This document shows, one piece after another, positions 9,544 to 20,310 of a stretch of 64,000 nt of DNA. The translations under genes were made by a program, and so were the position numbers. The DNA lies in assembly GCF_014191775.1 (NCBI RefSeq), contig NZ_JACHXA010000001.1, positions 310,001 to 374,000 of the forward strand, given 5' to 3'. The DNA is from Limibacillus halophilus. Its GTDB lineage: Bacteria; Pseudomonadota; Alphaproteobacteria; Kiloniellales; CECT-8803. The notes under the pieces are model-generated. The model did not search any database. It was given only the letters and a program-made list of their open reading frames with translations, and was not told the origin of the DNA. Position 1 is the first letter of the stretch, and each line of letters begins with the position of its first letter.

Positions 9544-11580
9544 ATGCAACAAAACCGCCTTGCCGGCGAAACCAGCCCTTATCTGCTGCAGCACCAGCAC
9601 AATCCGGTCGACTGGCACCCTTGGGGCCCTGAAGCCTTGGCGCTGGCAAAGCAAACCGGCAAGCCGATCCTGCTTTCCGTTGGCTATGCGGCTTGCCATT
9701 GGTGTCACGTCATGGCCCACGAATCCTTCGAGAACGAAGCTATCGCCAGTGTGATGAACGAGCATTTCATCAACATCAAGGTCGACCGCGAGGAACGGCC
9801 CGACCTCGACGCCATTTACCAAAATGCCCTGGCGGTTCTGGGCGAACACGGCGGCTGGCCGCTGACCATGTTCCTAACGCCCGCGGCGGAGCCCTTCTGG
9901 GGCGGCACTTACTTTCCGCCTGAGCCCCGTTACGGTCGAGCGGGCTTCCCGCAAATACTGCAGGCTGTCTCCGCAGCCTATGTCAACGACACCGACAGAA
10001 TCACAACTAATGTTCAGGCCATCGGTCAGGCCCTCGAGCGCCTTGCAAACCCGGCCCCTGGCGGTGCCATCACGGACGCCGAGCAACAGCAGATGGCACA
10101 CCGGCTGCTGCGCGAAATGGATCCAGTGAACGGCGGGCTAGGGCGGGCTCCAAAATTTCCTCAGCCAACGGCCCTGACACTGCTATGGCGTCAGTGGCAA
10201 AGAAACAGCGACACCGCCTGCCGCGATGCGGCGCTTCTGACGCTCACGCGCATGAGTCAGGGCGGTATCTACGACCATCTCGGCGGCGGTTATGCTCGCT
10301 ATTCCGTAGACGAGCGTTGGCTGGCGCCGCATTTCGAGAAGATGCTTTATGACAATGCCCAACTCCTAGATTTGCTTACCTTGGCTCATCTGGAAACCGG
10401 GTCTCCGCTCTTTGCTCAGCGGCGAGAGGAGACGGTTTCCTGGTTGCTGCGCGAGATGATAGCCGAAGACGCGAACGGCCAGCCCACCGGCGCCTTTGCG
10501 GCAACCCTGGACGCGGACAGTGAGGGTGAGGAGGGGCGATTCTACGTTTGGCAGGAATCGCAAATCGATGACCTGTTGGAGCCGGATGACGCCGCGCTTT
10601 TTAAGCGGGTCTACGATGTCGGCGCGACCGGCAACTGGGAAGGCAAAACCATTCTCAACCGGCTCCACTCCACCGACTGGCTGGGCCAGGAGGAGGAAGA
10701 CCGCCTGCTCGCCATGCGGCAGAAACTGCGCCAAGCCCGCGACCAGCGTGTTTGGCCCGGTTGGGACGACAAAGTGCTCAGCGATTGGAACGGCCTGATG
10801 ATCGCGGCTCTCGCCAGGAGCGGATTTGCCGCCGAGCGGCAGGATTGGCTAAATGCCGCACGGAAGGCTTTCGAGTTTATCGCCACGACCCTTGATGAAA
10901 ATGGCCGTTTGTTTCATTCCTGGCGGCGAGGCGTCAGAAAACACAAAGGAACACTGGACGACCACGCCAACATGATCGACGCGGCTCTAGCGCTTTATCA
11001 AATCGATTCTGATCCACGCTACTTGGACCAGGCACTTATTTGGGTTGCTTCGGTCGAGGCGCACTTTCGTGATAACGCAAAGGGTGGGTTCTTCACCACC
11101 GCCGCCGACGCCGATGATTTGATCGTGCGTGCCAAGAATGCCCACGATACAGCGACACCTTCGGGAAACGGCGTAATGGTGCGCAACTATGCTCAGCTTT
11201 TCCACTTGACCGGCAAGGATGCCTATCGGCAAGCCGCAGCCACCTGCATTGCCGCTTTTACCGGCGAGCTCGAGCGAAATTTTTTCGCCCTTTGCAGCCT
11301 GATAAACGGATCCGATCTACTCAATCACGCTATCCAAGTGGTGGTGGTCGGCAGCCCCGGCGCGCCCGCGACAAAGGCGCTTATGGACATTGTGCGGCGC
11401 AGTGGCGACTCCGACATTGTTCTCCAGCAGATATCGCCCGGATTCAACCTACCGCCGGAACATCCGGCAGCCGGCAAAAGCCCCTCCGATGACAGACCCC
11501 TTGCATTCGTTTGCCGTAATCAGACCTGTTCGCTGCCGATGCATGATCCCGCGGCGCTGGAATCGGCGCTTGGAGATTAG
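9544..11580 (+). CDS. Thioredoxin-domain protein of the YyaL/SSP411 family (DUF255)
   Basis: A 678-residue cytosolic protein. The N-terminal thioredoxin-like domain opens with [21 protein letters not shown] and carries the CxxC in [15 protein letters not shown]. The rest resembles an (alpha/alpha)6 barrel like those of N-acylglucosamine epimerases and glycosidases. The biochemical role in bacteria is not settled. The ATG at 9544 has AAGGAA upstream; a longer frame from 9466 adds only an arginine-rich stretch unlike the family. It is followed after 2 bp by the alkyltransferase gene, so they are likely co-transcribed. Confidence 0.9.
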   Translation: MQQNRLAGETSPYLLQHQHNPVDWHPWGPEALALAKQTGKPILLSVGYAACHWCHVMAHESFENEAIASVMNEHFINIKVDREERPDLDAIYQNALAVLGEHGGWPLTMFLTPAAEPFWGGTYFPPEPRYGRAGFPQILQAVSAAYVNDTDRITTNVQAIGQALERLANPAPGGAITDAEQQQMAHRLLREMDPVNGGLGRAPKFPQPTALTLLWRQWQRNSDTACRDAALLTLTRMSQGGIYDHLGGGYARYSVDERWLAPHFEKMLYDNAQLLDLLTLAHLETGSPLFAQRREETVSWLLREMIAEDANGQPTGAFAATLDADSEGEEGRFYVWQESQIDDLLEPDDAALFKRVYDVGATGNWEGKTILNRLHSTDWLGQEEEDRLLAMRQKLRQARDQRVWPGWDDKVLSDWNGLMIAALARSGFAAERQDWLNAARKAFEFIATTLDENGRLFHSWRRGVRKHKGTLDDHANMIDAALALYQIDSDPRYLDQALIWVASVEAHFRDNAKGGFFTTAADADDLIVRAKNAHDTATPSGNGVMVRNYAQLFHLTGKDAYRQAAATCIAAFTGELERNFFALCSLINGSDLLNHAIQVVVVGSPGAPATKALMDIVRRSGDSDIVLQQISPGFNLPPEHPAAGKSPSDDRPLAFVCRNQTCSLPMHDPAALESALGD

Positions 11581-11582
11581 CC

Positions 11583-12077
11583 ATGCATCCAGCCCAAGCC
11601 ACCTTTGCTAGCCCGCTGGGTCCGATTACGGTCCAGGCTGTGGATGGTGCGATCATACGCCTTTATTGGTCTAGCAAGGCATCAGCAAGCCCTGAAAAGA
11701 GCGGCGATCACAGCCTTGAGCCACTCTTTGAAAAAACCCGCGAACAGCTGGAGGCCTACTTTGCCGGAACACTTCGGAACTTCGACCTTCCCCTCGCCCC
11801 CACGGGTTCCCGTTTTCAGCAACGCGTATGGGAAGCCCTTTACGCCATTCCCTATGGACAAACGCGCAGTTATGGCGAAATAGCCGCAGCGACATCTTCC
11901 GTTGCGCGCGCCGTCGGCGGCGCTTGCGGCGCCAACCCTATACCCATCGTCATACCCTGCCACCGCGTGCTTGCAAGCAATGGAAAGCTGACCGGGTTTT
12001 CCGCAGCCGGTGGCGTCCGCGACAAACAGCTGCTCCTTGATCTCGAAGCCGGGCGCCCTGGACTGCCGCTCGGCTGA
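11583..12077 (+). CDS. ogt: Methylated-DNA-[protein]-cysteine S-methyltransferase
   Basis: Suicide repair protein that takes the alkyl group from O6-alkylguanine onto its own cysteine. The protein has 164 residues, typical for Ogt-type proteins. The acceptor cysteine is C126 in the diagnostic IPCHRV motif, preceded by the helix-turn-helix region that starts YGQTRSYGEIA. It lacks the Ada N-terminal regulatory domain. It starts 2 bp after the YyaL-type gene. The symbol is assigned from the motif and length. Confidence 0.92.
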   Translation: MHPAQATFASPLGPITVQAVDGAIIRLYWSSKASASPEKSGDHSLEPLFEKTREQLEAYFAGTLRNFDLPLAPTGSRFQQRVWEALYAIPYGQTRSYGEIAAATSSVARAVGGACGANPIPIVIPCHRVLASNGKLTGFSAAGGVRDKQLLLDLEAGRPGLPLG

Positions 12078-12152
12078 CAAGCTTGCACCGGGGGGCTAGA
12101 CTTCCCCTGGAAACACATGACCACGACAACGACATTTAGAGGATCTGGACCC

Positions 12153-12845
12153 ATGACCAAGATGACCGTTTCCTGTCCCGACGGTGCGTTTTCCGCCTAT
12201 CTCGCTCTTCCAACCAAAACCCCTGCACCTGCCATCCTGGTTATTCAGGAGATTTTCGGCGTCAATCGCGTCATGCGCGACATCTGTGATAACCTCGCCG
12301 CGCAGGGCTACATCGCCTGCTGTCCAGACCTATTCTGGCGTATCGAGCCCGAAGTCGATATCACCGATAAAACCGAGGCAGAGTGGAACAAAGCCTTCGA
12401 ACTGTTTGGGAAATTCGACCCGGACAAAGGAACGGAAGACCTCAAGGCCACATTGGCATCGCTCCGTGATCACCCAGCCAGCACGGGCAAGGTCGGTTCG
12501 GTCGGTTACTGCCTTGGCGGGAAGATGGCCTTTCTGATGGCCGCGCGCTCGGATGCCGACTGCAATGTCAGTTACTACGGCGTCGGTCTTGATGAATTGC
12601 TCGGCGAGGCCGGAAGCATCTCCAAGCCGCTCCTGATGCACATGGCCTCCGAGGATCAATTCGTTCCCAAGGACGCTCAGGTCAAAATCCGCGAGGGTTT
12701 GAAGGGCCACCCGAACGTCACCCTTCATGTCTACGAAGGGAACGATCATGCCTTTGCCCGCGAAGGCGGCGCCCATTACGACGCACAGGCCGCAGCAGCC
12801 GCGAATGCGCGAACCGCGGCCTTCTTCAAGCAACAGCTTTCCTGA
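12153..12845 (+). CDS. Dienelactone hydrolase family protein
   Basis: Alpha/beta-hydrolase of 230 residues with the catalytic layout of dienelactone hydrolases: E33 in IQEIFGV, nucleophile C120 in GYCLGGK, D168 in SEDQFVP and H199 in NDHAF. The substrate is not known; no chlorocatechol pathway genes are nearby, so it may be a general esterase. The ATG at 12153 has AGAGGA nine bases upstream and is preferred to an in-frame ATG at 12117. It is the third gene of a rightward run and is 27 bp upstream of the quinone reductase. Confidence 0.9.
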   Translation: MTKMTVSCPDGAFSAYLALPTKTPAPAILVIQEIFGVNRVMRDICDNLAAQGYIACCPDLFWRIEPEVDITDKTEAEWNKAFELFGKFDPDKGTEDLKATLASLRDHPASTGKVGSVGYCLGGKMAFLMAARSDADCNVSYYGVGLDELLGEAGSISKPLLMHMASEDQFVPKDAQVKIREGLKGHPNVTLHVYEGNDHAFAREGGAHYDAQAAAAANARTAAFFKQQLS

Positions 12846-12872
12846 AACCAATCTAATCGAGGCATAAAACAC

Positions 12873-13847
12873 ATGGTAAAAGCGATCATCATCAAAGAAA
12901 CCGGCGGCCCCGAGGTCATGTCCTATGAAACGGTGGACCTCGGCGACCCGGGCCCGGGCGAGGTGCGGGTTAAGCATGCCGCTGTCGGCCTCAACTATAT
13001 CGACGTCTACCACCGCAGCGGGCTTTATCCGGTCCAACCGCCCCTGGTCCTGGGCCTGGAGGGCGCAGGCACTGTCGAAGCTCTCGGCGAGGGCGTCACG
13101 CAGTTCAAGGAAGGCGACCGGGTGGCCTATGCAAATCCGCCGCTGGGCGCCTACTCCCAAGCCCGCAACATGCCTTGGCACAGGTTGGTCAAGTTACCCG
13201 ACAGCATCGATTTCCAGACCGGTGCCGCCATGATGCTGCAGGGCATGACGGTGGAGTATCTCATCCGCCGTACCTTTCGGGTCGAGACTGGCCAGACCGT
13301 TCTGTTCCATGCCGCCGCCGGTGGCGTCGGGCTGATCGCCTGCCAGTGGCTCAAGAAACTGGGCGCGACCGTGATCGGCACCGCCGGGTCGCCCGAAAAG
13401 ATGGCGCTGGCCAAGGCCCACGGCGCTGATCACATGATCAACTATCGTGAGGAGAATTTTGTCGAGCGCGTCAAGGAACTGACCGGCGGCAAGGGCGTCC
13501 CCGTGGTTTACGACGGTGTGGGCAAGGATACCTGGGAAGGGTCGCTTGACTGCCTTTCGCCGCGCGGTCTATTGGTGAACTTCGGCAACGCTTCCGGCGG
13601 TATTTCCCAATTCAACCCGGGTACGCTGGCGGCAAAGGGCTCCTTGTATCTGACCCGACCAACTCTGATGACCTACACCGCCTCACGAGAGGATCTGGTG
13701 GAGAGCGCGACGGCACTCTTCGACGTGGTCACCAGCGGCGCGGTCAAGATCGAGGTCAACCAGACCTATCCGCTTGCCGAGGCCGTTCAGGCGCACCGCG
13801 ATCTGGAAGGGCGCAAAACCACCGGCTCTACGGTTTTCCTGCCCTGA
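12873..13847 (+). CDS. NADPH:quinone oxidoreductase (zeta-crystallin type)
   Basis: Zinc-less medium-chain dehydrogenase/reductase of 324 residues. The GroES-like N-terminal domain has VGLNYIDVYHRSGLYP, and the cofactor-binding fold has HAAAGGVGLIACQWLKKLG. The family (Qor) reduces quinones with NADPH in one-electron steps. There is no zinc-ligand set, in line with this subgroup. It ends the rightward run that began at 9544 and converges with the TPR-sulfotransferase gene. Confidence 0.92.
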   Translation: MVKAIIIKETGGPEVMSYETVDLGDPGPGEVRVKHAAVGLNYIDVYHRSGLYPVQPPLVLGLEGAGTVEALGEGVTQFKEGDRVAYANPPLGAYSQARNMPWHRLVKLPDSIDFQTGAAMMLQGMTVEYLIRRTFRVETGQTVLFHAAAGGVGLIACQWLKKLGATVIGTAGSPEKMALAKAHGADHMINYREENFVERVKELTGGKGVPVVYDGVGKDTWEGSLDCLSPRGLLVNFGNASGGISQFNPGTLAAKGSLYLTRPTLMTYTASREDLVESATALFDVVTSGAVKIEVNQTYPLAEAVQAHRDLEGRKTTGSTVFLP

Positions 13848-13861
13848 TCTCAGTGAATCGC

Positions 13862-13894
13862 AGGGCCCCGCCTGAAATCGCCTGGCGGGGCCCT
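13862..13894. terminator. Hairpin between convergent genes
   Basis: A perfect 11-bp inverted repeat, AGGGCCCCGCC (13862-13872) and GGCGGGGCCCT (13884-13894), with an 11-base loop. It lies between the convergent quinone reductase and TPR-sulfotransferase genes. There is no T-tract on either side, so the terminator role is inferred from position. Confidence 0.55.
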
Positions 13895-13909
13895 ACATCC
13901 CGACCAACC

Positions 13910-15685
13910 TCAATCGATCGTGTAGCCGTAAGCTTCTATGGAGGGCTGAAGTATCGGGAGCAGCGGCGAAAGCTGTTCTTCGTAGCGGTGCCAGCGGCCG
14001 CTTGCGTGGCTGTAGATCGGCTGTGTGACCTGTTCGTAGCTGGGCGTGGCAATATGGCGTGCCTTTGCCGTCGCGACGTGATCGAGGACGGAAGCCTGCC
14101 AGGGCAGCTCCAGGAATGTCAGCAGCTTGCGCGCCTGGCCCTCGGTGTCGGTCACCAGGTCCTCGTAGCGCAACCGGTGCAGCGGTAAACTCAACAGCGT
14201 CTCATAACGGCGGCCCAAAGCCATAACCCGCGCATAGAGCTTTGCGGCATCCTCCAGATTCAAGAAATGCGCCATTGCATTGTTGAGCTGAAACTGTTGC
14301 ATGAAGCAGCTCAAGACCACATCACAAGGGTGCCGCAAGGCCATGATAACCTTTGACTGCGGGAAAAGACGCATGATCAAGGGCAGGTCAAGCAGGTTGA
14401 AGGGAAACTTGTCGACCCGGATCGCCGTTGTTCCCGTACAGCCTGATTGGGCAAGGGCCTCCTTCAAAGCATCGGAATAGAGCGTTCTCAAACGCCCCGC
14501 GTCCTTTACCGACAGCGTCGAAAGCCGCTCCGGATAACCCGGGTCGCCGCTATCCATTTTCTTGCGCAGGGATTCCAACAGCGGCTGCTCTTCAATCACC
14601 TCGATGTCGGAGTGACCGCTTAGAATCTGATCCAGCAAAGTCGTGCCCGAGCGGGGGAATCCGACCAGAAACACCGGGTCCCGCAACCAATCGTCGGGCT
14701 GCGCCAAGGGCTGCCAACCGGCCACCCATTCGGCGGTGACGGTTTCTTCGAGCTTTGCAATGCGCTCCAGAAAACGCTCCTTGCGCGTTGCCCGGCCGAT
14801 CACCGTCTCGGACTGCAGACGGTTTCCTTCAGAAAAGGCTGCGAAGGCGTCCGCCGGACGGTCCATTTCGTCGTACAGCCGGCCCAACTGGAAGGGCCGC
14901 TCATAAGCGAAATCGCCGGTCGCCTTCATGCCTTCCAGCATTGCGACCGCCTCGTCCTTGCGGCCAAGCCTCCGGTACAGACGGGCTGTCGTCAAAAGGA
15001 CGCCGGGATGATCGGGTACTTTCTTCAGGGCGATGGACGCGACGGACTGCGCCGACTCCAGACGGCTGGCTCGCTCCAGAACCAAAAGCTTCTGATAGAA
15101 AGCCGATCCGAAACCGGGATGGGCAGCCAGCGCCTTGTCCAACGCTGCCAGCGCTTCGTCGGTGCGCCCCAGATCCCGCAGGCAGATACCGCGACTGACT
15201 TGAACTTGCGGGTTGTTTGGTTGACCGGCGGCGGCCTTATCGAAGCTTGCCAAGGCGTCGCCCGGCTTGCCCCGCTCCAACAGGATCGACCCCAATGTTG
15301 CGTGCAGCATCGCCGTCGCCGCGGGGTCGCGCCCGGCCCCGGCCAGCGCCTTTCGGATAACCTGCTCAGCGGTAACGGCCTCTCCGCAAAGGCGCAACGC
15401 GGTGGCAAGATTGTTCTGTAAGGCGAGGGCCTGTGGTGCTTTCTTTGCGGCCTTTTTCAGAGGCTCGAGCGCCTCGGCGGCACGACCCTGGCGCAGTCTT
15501 AGCTCACCAAGGGCGGCAAGCAATTCGACATGGCCGGGGACGGATTCCAGCGCGGCGGCGACAACCGCTTCGGCCTCTCCGGTTCGGCCCTCGCGCAGCA
15601 AATCACCGGCACGGGAAAGGGCCGAGCTGGGCTCCAACCCCCCGAAAGGTGGCCCGCCGTCTCCCTCTTTGCCGCGTTCAACCAT
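13910..15685 (-). CDS. TPR-repeat sulfotransferase
   Basis: A 591-residue protein with two parts. Residues from about 20 to 300 are tetratricopeptide repeats rich in A, L and G. From about residue 335 there is a sulfotransferase domain with the 5'-phosphosulfate loop FLVGFPRSGTTLLDQIL and a later 3'-phosphate-binding region (VIMALRHPCDVVLSC). The enzyme would move sulfate from PAPS to an unknown acceptor, perhaps a protein tyrosine or a glycan bound by the TPRs. No signal peptide is visible. It lies downstream of rho with 70 bp between. Confidence 0.88.
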   Translation of the reverse strand: MVERGKEGDGGPPFGGLEPSSALSRAGDLLREGRTGEAEAVVAAALESVPGHVELLAALGELRLRQGRAAEALEPLKKAAKKAPQALALQNNLATALRLCGEAVTAEQVIRKALAGAGRDPAATAMLHATLGSILLERGKPGDALASFDKAAAGQPNNPQVQVSRGICLRDLGRTDEALAALDKALAAHPGFGSAFYQKLLVLERASRLESAQSVASIALKKVPDHPGVLLTTARLYRRLGRKDEAVAMLEGMKATGDFAYERPFQLGRLYDEMDRPADAFAAFSEGNRLQSETVIGRATRKERFLERIAKLEETVTAEWVAGWQPLAQPDDWLRDPVFLVGFPRSGTTLLDQILSGHSDIEVIEEQPLLESLRKKMDSGDPGYPERLSTLSVKDAGRLRTLYSDALKEALAQSGCTGTTAIRVDKFPFNLLDLPLIMRLFPQSKVIMALRHPCDVVLSCFMQQFQLNNAMAHFLNLEDAAKLYARVMALGRRYETLLSLPLHRLRYEDLVTDTEGQARKLLTFLELPWQASVLDHVATAKARHIATPSYEQVTQPIYSHASGRWHRYEEQLSPLLPILQPSIEAYGYTID

Positions 15686-15755
15686 CCTCGGTTCACCTGC
15701 TCCCCTCGCCTGCCTGCACGGTCAATCTGCAACCGAGAAAGGCACACCCGGGAAG

Positions 15756-17012
<1,257 letters not shown>

Positions 17013-17222
17013 GGTTTTGAGCGATCTTGCTATGTGGGGGCTGGAAGCTGGAAACCTCTTTGAGGGGTTTCAGGTCATTGAAGGGGGGGTGTCTTGTGCA
17101 GGCGCTTGGGACAAGGAAGTGGAACGGAAGCCCGCTCTTTGAATATTGTCGATGATCTCGCGTGGTTTTACTCTGTCACGTGGGAAAGCCGCCAGCGATC
17201 AGCGGAAGAAGACTTGCAGGCG

Positions 17223-17252
17223 GTCATAACGCAAAACAGGGGTTCAGGTCAA
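17223..17252 (-). promoter_or_regulatory. Candidate promoter for rho
   Basis: On the minus strand TTGACC (17252-17247) and TATGAC (17228-17223) are separated by 18 bp, matching five and four of six consensus bases. It would give a leader of about 200 nt before the rho start at 17012. The rest of the 17013-17296 gap shows no gene. Confidence 0.4.
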
Positions 17253-17296
17253 CTATTTGAAAAGGGAGGAAGCAGCTTCAACAATCAAAGGCATGG

Positions 17297-17740
17297 TCAA
17301 AAGGGCTTCACGATCACCAGGATGACAATGATCGCCATCACCACGGCGGGAACCTCGTTCATGATCCGGTAGAACCGGGGCGAGCGTTCGTTGGCATCCC
17401 GCTCGAAATCCTTGCGCCAGCGACCATAGAGGTGGTGGAGGTGGGTCAAGACCAGGATTAGAAGCGCCTTGGCGTGAAACCAAGGCTCCCGCCAGGCTTC
17501 CAGATCGACCATCAAGAGCAAGCCGAAGATCCAGGTGGCGATCATCGCCGGGTTCATGATCCCGCGCAGCAAGCGGCGTTCCATGACCTTGAAGGTTTCG
17601 GATTGGGTCGAGCCCTTCTCGGCGTCGCAATGATAGACGAACAGGCGCGGAAGATAGAGCAGGCCAGCCATCCAGGCGATGACCGAGATGACATGGATCG
17701 CCTTGAACCAAAGGAAGCCAGCCCCAAGAATTTCCGACAT
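17297..17740 (-). CDS. hemJ: Protoporphyrinogen oxidase HemJ
   Basis: Integral membrane protein of 147 residues that converts protoporphyrinogen IX to protoporphyrin IX in bacteria lacking HemG and HemY. About four membrane helices are visible. Conserved H16 sits in FKAIHVISVIAWMAG and K91 in WFHAKALLILV. It follows hemE and hemH, which perform the steps on either side of the coproporphyrinogen oxidase/HemJ pair, so its pathway role is well supported by context. Confidence 0.94.
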   Translation of the reverse strand: MSEILGAGFLWFKAIHVISVIAWMAGLLYLPRLFVYHCDAEKGSTQSETFKVMERRLLRGIMNPAMIATWIFGLLLMVDLEAWREPWFHAKALLILVLTHLHHLYGRWRKDFERDANERSPRFYRIMNEVPAVVMAIIVILVIVKPF

Positions 17741-17787
17741 CTTCCAAACACCTCACAATTCTTTGTCCCCGACTTGCCGCCGGAGAT

Positions 17788-18828
17788 TTAAAGCCAGCCG
17801 CTCAACTCACGTTCGATCAAACCCTCAAGAAAATCCATGTGGTCGTCTCGCGTATTGAGACAGGGCACATAGCAAAATTCCTCACCCCCTGCAGCCAGGA
17901 AGGTTTCCTTGAGACCAATCGCCACCTCCTCCAGTGTTTCGAGGCAATCAGCGGCAAAGCCGGGACTCAGGATAGCCAGACGCTTTATTCCCTCCCCGGC
18001 AAGCTGCTTCACCGTATCGTCGCTATAGGGCTGAAGCCAGGCCTTCGGGCCAAACCGCGACTGGAAGGTGACTCTCAGCCTATCCTCGCTCCAACCCAGC
18101 GCCTCGCGAAGCAGTCGCCCGGTCTTTTGGCAGTGGCAATGATAGGGATCGCCCTTCTCAAGACATTCGCGCGGCAAACCGTGAAAGGAGGCCAGGACGA
18201 CTTCCGGTTCCCAGGAGAGCGATTCCAACATGCCTTGTAACGACGCAACCAGGGCTGAAATGTAGGCCGGATCGTCATGGTATGGCGGCGTGACCCGTAG
18301 CGACGCTTGCCAGCGCTGTTTCATGAGGACACGAAAGGCTTCATCGCAGGCCGTGGCTGTCGTTGCAGCGCTGTATTGAGGATAAAGCGGCAACAGGAGA
18401 ATTCGTCTGCAACCGCTCTCTATCAGGCTTCCAATTTCGGATTTCAGTGACGGCACGCCATACCGCATGGCCCAGCGCACCTGAACGCTTGGATACTTTT
18501 CGCCTAGCCTGCCGGCCAGGGCATCGTTCTGCTCACGGGTGATACGCCGCAGCGGGCTCTCATTCGTCTCACGGTCCCAGATAGCGTCATAGGCGCGGCC
18601 GCTTTTCCCGGGACGAACTGTGAGAATGATACCCTGGAGGATCGGCTGCCAAAGCCAGGGCGAAAGCTCTATGACACGGCGATCGCTAAGGAATTCCGAC
18701 AGATAGCGCCGAACAGACCAATAATCGGTCGCCGCAGGCGTTCCGAGATTGACCAACAAGACGCCAATTCCTGGCTCAGGCAGGTCTGGATGACCTTGCG
18801 GCCAAACCTCTCGTACGTAACCCTTCAT
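17788..18828 (-). CDS. hemH: Ferrochelatase HemH
   Basis: Inserts Fe2+ into protoporphyrin IX to give protoheme. The protein has 346 residues. The family signature begins GVLLVNLGTPAA; the catalytic histidine lies in LASFHGLPREC and the acidic partner in CLETLEEV. The start ATG at 18828 is 7 bp after the hemE stop, so the genes are co-transcribed. A cysteine-rich segment (DPYHCHCQ) is present, as in many proteobacterial ferrochelatases. Confidence 0.97.
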   Translation of the reverse strand: MKGYVREVWPQGHPDLPEPGIGVLLVNLGTPAATDYWSVRRYLSEFLSDRRVIELSPWLWQPILQGIILTVRPGKSGRAYDAIWDRETNESPLRRITREQNDALAGRLGEKYPSVQVRWAMRYGVPSLKSEIGSLIESGCRRILLLPLYPQYSAATTATACDEAFRVLMKQRWQASLRVTPPYHDDPAYISALVASLQGMLESLSWEPEVVLASFHGLPRECLEKGDPYHCHCQKTGRLLREALGWSEDRLRVTFQSRFGPKAWLQPYSDDTVKQLAGEGIKRLAILSPGFAADCLETLEEVAIGLKETFLAAGGEEFCYVPCLNTRDDHMDFLEGLIERELSGWL

Positions 18829-18835
18829 ATCACCA

Positions 18836-19909
18836 TCAGTCCTTCCCGCCCGACCAGCCTTTCACCAACTCCACCAACCGGGCGACATGATCGGGCGGTG
18901 TCTCGGGAACGACGCCGTGACCAAGATTGAAGATGAAAGGTCTGCCGGAAAGCTCCTCTAGCACTGCAAGGGCCGCCTCTTCCATCGCAGTCCCTCCCGC
19001 AACCAAGTAAATGGGATCAAGATTACCTTGTAGCACAACGTTTCGATCAAGAGTCTCCGCGGCCCACCGGCAGGATAATCCACTATCAAGTGAAAGCCCC
19101 TGTGCGCCGCTGTGTGTCGCAAAATCCCGGTAGAACTCCCCGGCACCACGAGGAAACAATATGATCGGCACATTCGGATGGCGCTCGCGCACTACCGCAA
19201 CGATCCTTGTCAGGGGATCCAGCGACCAACGTTTCAAGGCAGCAGGCGGCAGGGCGCCCGCCCAGGAATCAAAAATCTGCAACGCCTCGGCGCCCGCCTG
19301 GACCTGAGCGCAAAGGTGCGCCACCACGGCATCCTCAAGCAGGCTAATGAGCTTTCCAAAACCATCCGGATTGGAAAACGCCCAGGTTTTCGCCCGCGTG
19401 AATTGTTTACTGGTTCCGCCCTCGATCATGTAGGTCGCCAATGTCCAGGGAGCGCCGGAGAAGCCGATCAAGGTTGTTTCCGGGGGCAGTGCCGCCCGCA
19501 AACCTCTCACGGCCTCGTAGACCGGGCTCAGGCGCTCGGTCATTCCCTCCGGTTTCAATCGATCAATCGCACCAAGGGTCTCCAGAGCATCAAGCCGCGG
19601 ACCTGAACCCGCTTCGAACCAAACCTTCTGGCCCAATCCATCGGGTATCACGAGAATATCCGAGAACAGGATTGCCGCATCAAAACCGAAACGTCGGATC
19701 GGCTGCAACGTTACTTCCACGGCAAACTCCGGCGTATAGCAAAGATCCAGAAAGGATCCGGCGGTCTTCCGTGTCGCCAGGTACTCAGGCAGGTACCGGC
19801 CAGCCTGGCGCATCAACCATATCGGCGGTTGCTTGGCGTATTTACCGTTTAGCACGGCTAGAAGGGTCTTTTCGTTCCTATTAGCCAAAGCTTGTTCCTG
19901 TTGCTTCAT
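18836..19909 (-). CDS. hemE: Uroporphyrinogen decarboxylase HemE
   Basis: Decarboxylates uroporphyrinogen III to coproporphyrinogen III. The protein has 357 residues. The active-site signature PIWLMRQAGRYLPEY is near the N-terminus and GFSGAPWTLATYMIEGG in the middle. The ATG at 19909 has GAAGGGAAG just upstream; the longer in-frame start at 19981 would extend into the presumed origin and is not family-like. It is the first gene of the leftward hemE-hemH-hemJ unit and the left flank of the origin gap. Confidence 0.97.
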   Translation of the reverse strand: MKQQEQALANRNEKTLLAVLNGKYAKQPPIWLMRQAGRYLPEYLATRKTAGSFLDLCYTPEFAVEVTLQPIRRFGFDAAILFSDILVIPDGLGQKVWFEAGSGPRLDALETLGAIDRLKPEGMTERLSPVYEAVRGLRAALPPETTLIGFSGAPWTLATYMIEGGTSKQFTRAKTWAFSNPDGFGKLISLLEDAVVAHLCAQVQAGAEALQIFDSWAGALPPAALKRWSLDPLTRIVAVVRERHPNVPIILFPRGAGEFYRDFATHSGAQGLSLDSGLSCRWAAETLDRNVVLQGNLDPIYLVAGGTAMEEAALAVLEELSGRPFIFNLGHGVVPETPPDHVARLVELVKGWSGGKD

Positions 19910-20310
19910 AATCTTCCCTTCAACAAAGAATCCTTTTCTAAAAAAAGAAAGGTGGTTGTTGTAGTAGGGGCTGTGAATCACGGTAATTGCGAGTTGTTAG
20001 CGATTCACGCACAGCCTGATATGGACTCTCGTTTTGATGACCCCGTTTGGTGCATAAGTCTGGGGAGCGAATTTCACCGCGCTAGAAACCCTGGCGAGTC
20101 GTTGGTGTTAGTGTCGCCATGGAAAGATGGGCATGACTTGCACGAAGTAAATGCAAAGGCTGGATTTATCCAGAGCATTGTATTCTTTGCACCCAGCAGG
20201 CAGCCTTGAGGATAGCACCGCTGGCGCTGAGGGATTGTTTTGAAGCGCCTGTGCACAGACAGCGATTTGTCCCGGTAATGCACGTTTGATGGGGATAAGA
20301 TTTCGGCACC
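19910..20310. other. oriC: Putative chromosomal replication origin (oriC), hemE-ppsR intergenic region
   Basis: This 401-bp gap separates divergent hemE and ppsR. The same neighbours (hemE and the RP001/DUF299 gene) flank the origins of Caulobacter and Rickettsia. Four 9-mers match the DnaA box TTATNCACA with one mismatch on either strand: 19972-19980 (TGTGAATCA), 20049-20057 (GGTGCATAA), 20166-20174 (TTATCCAGA) and 20290-20298 (TGGGGATAA). Weaker copies lie at 20005-20013 and in the palindrome CTGTGCACAG near 20250. An A-rich stretch at 19912-19965 could be the unwinding element. I saw no exact DnaA box and no TTAA-N7-TTAA CtrA site. It also must hold the hemE and ppsR promoters. Confidence 0.75.

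Noticed and set aside
19892-20209. Open frame across the hemE/ppsR gap
   Set aside because: It overlaps the start of hemE, has no ribosome-binding site and no family-like features; the gap is better explained as origin and promoters.
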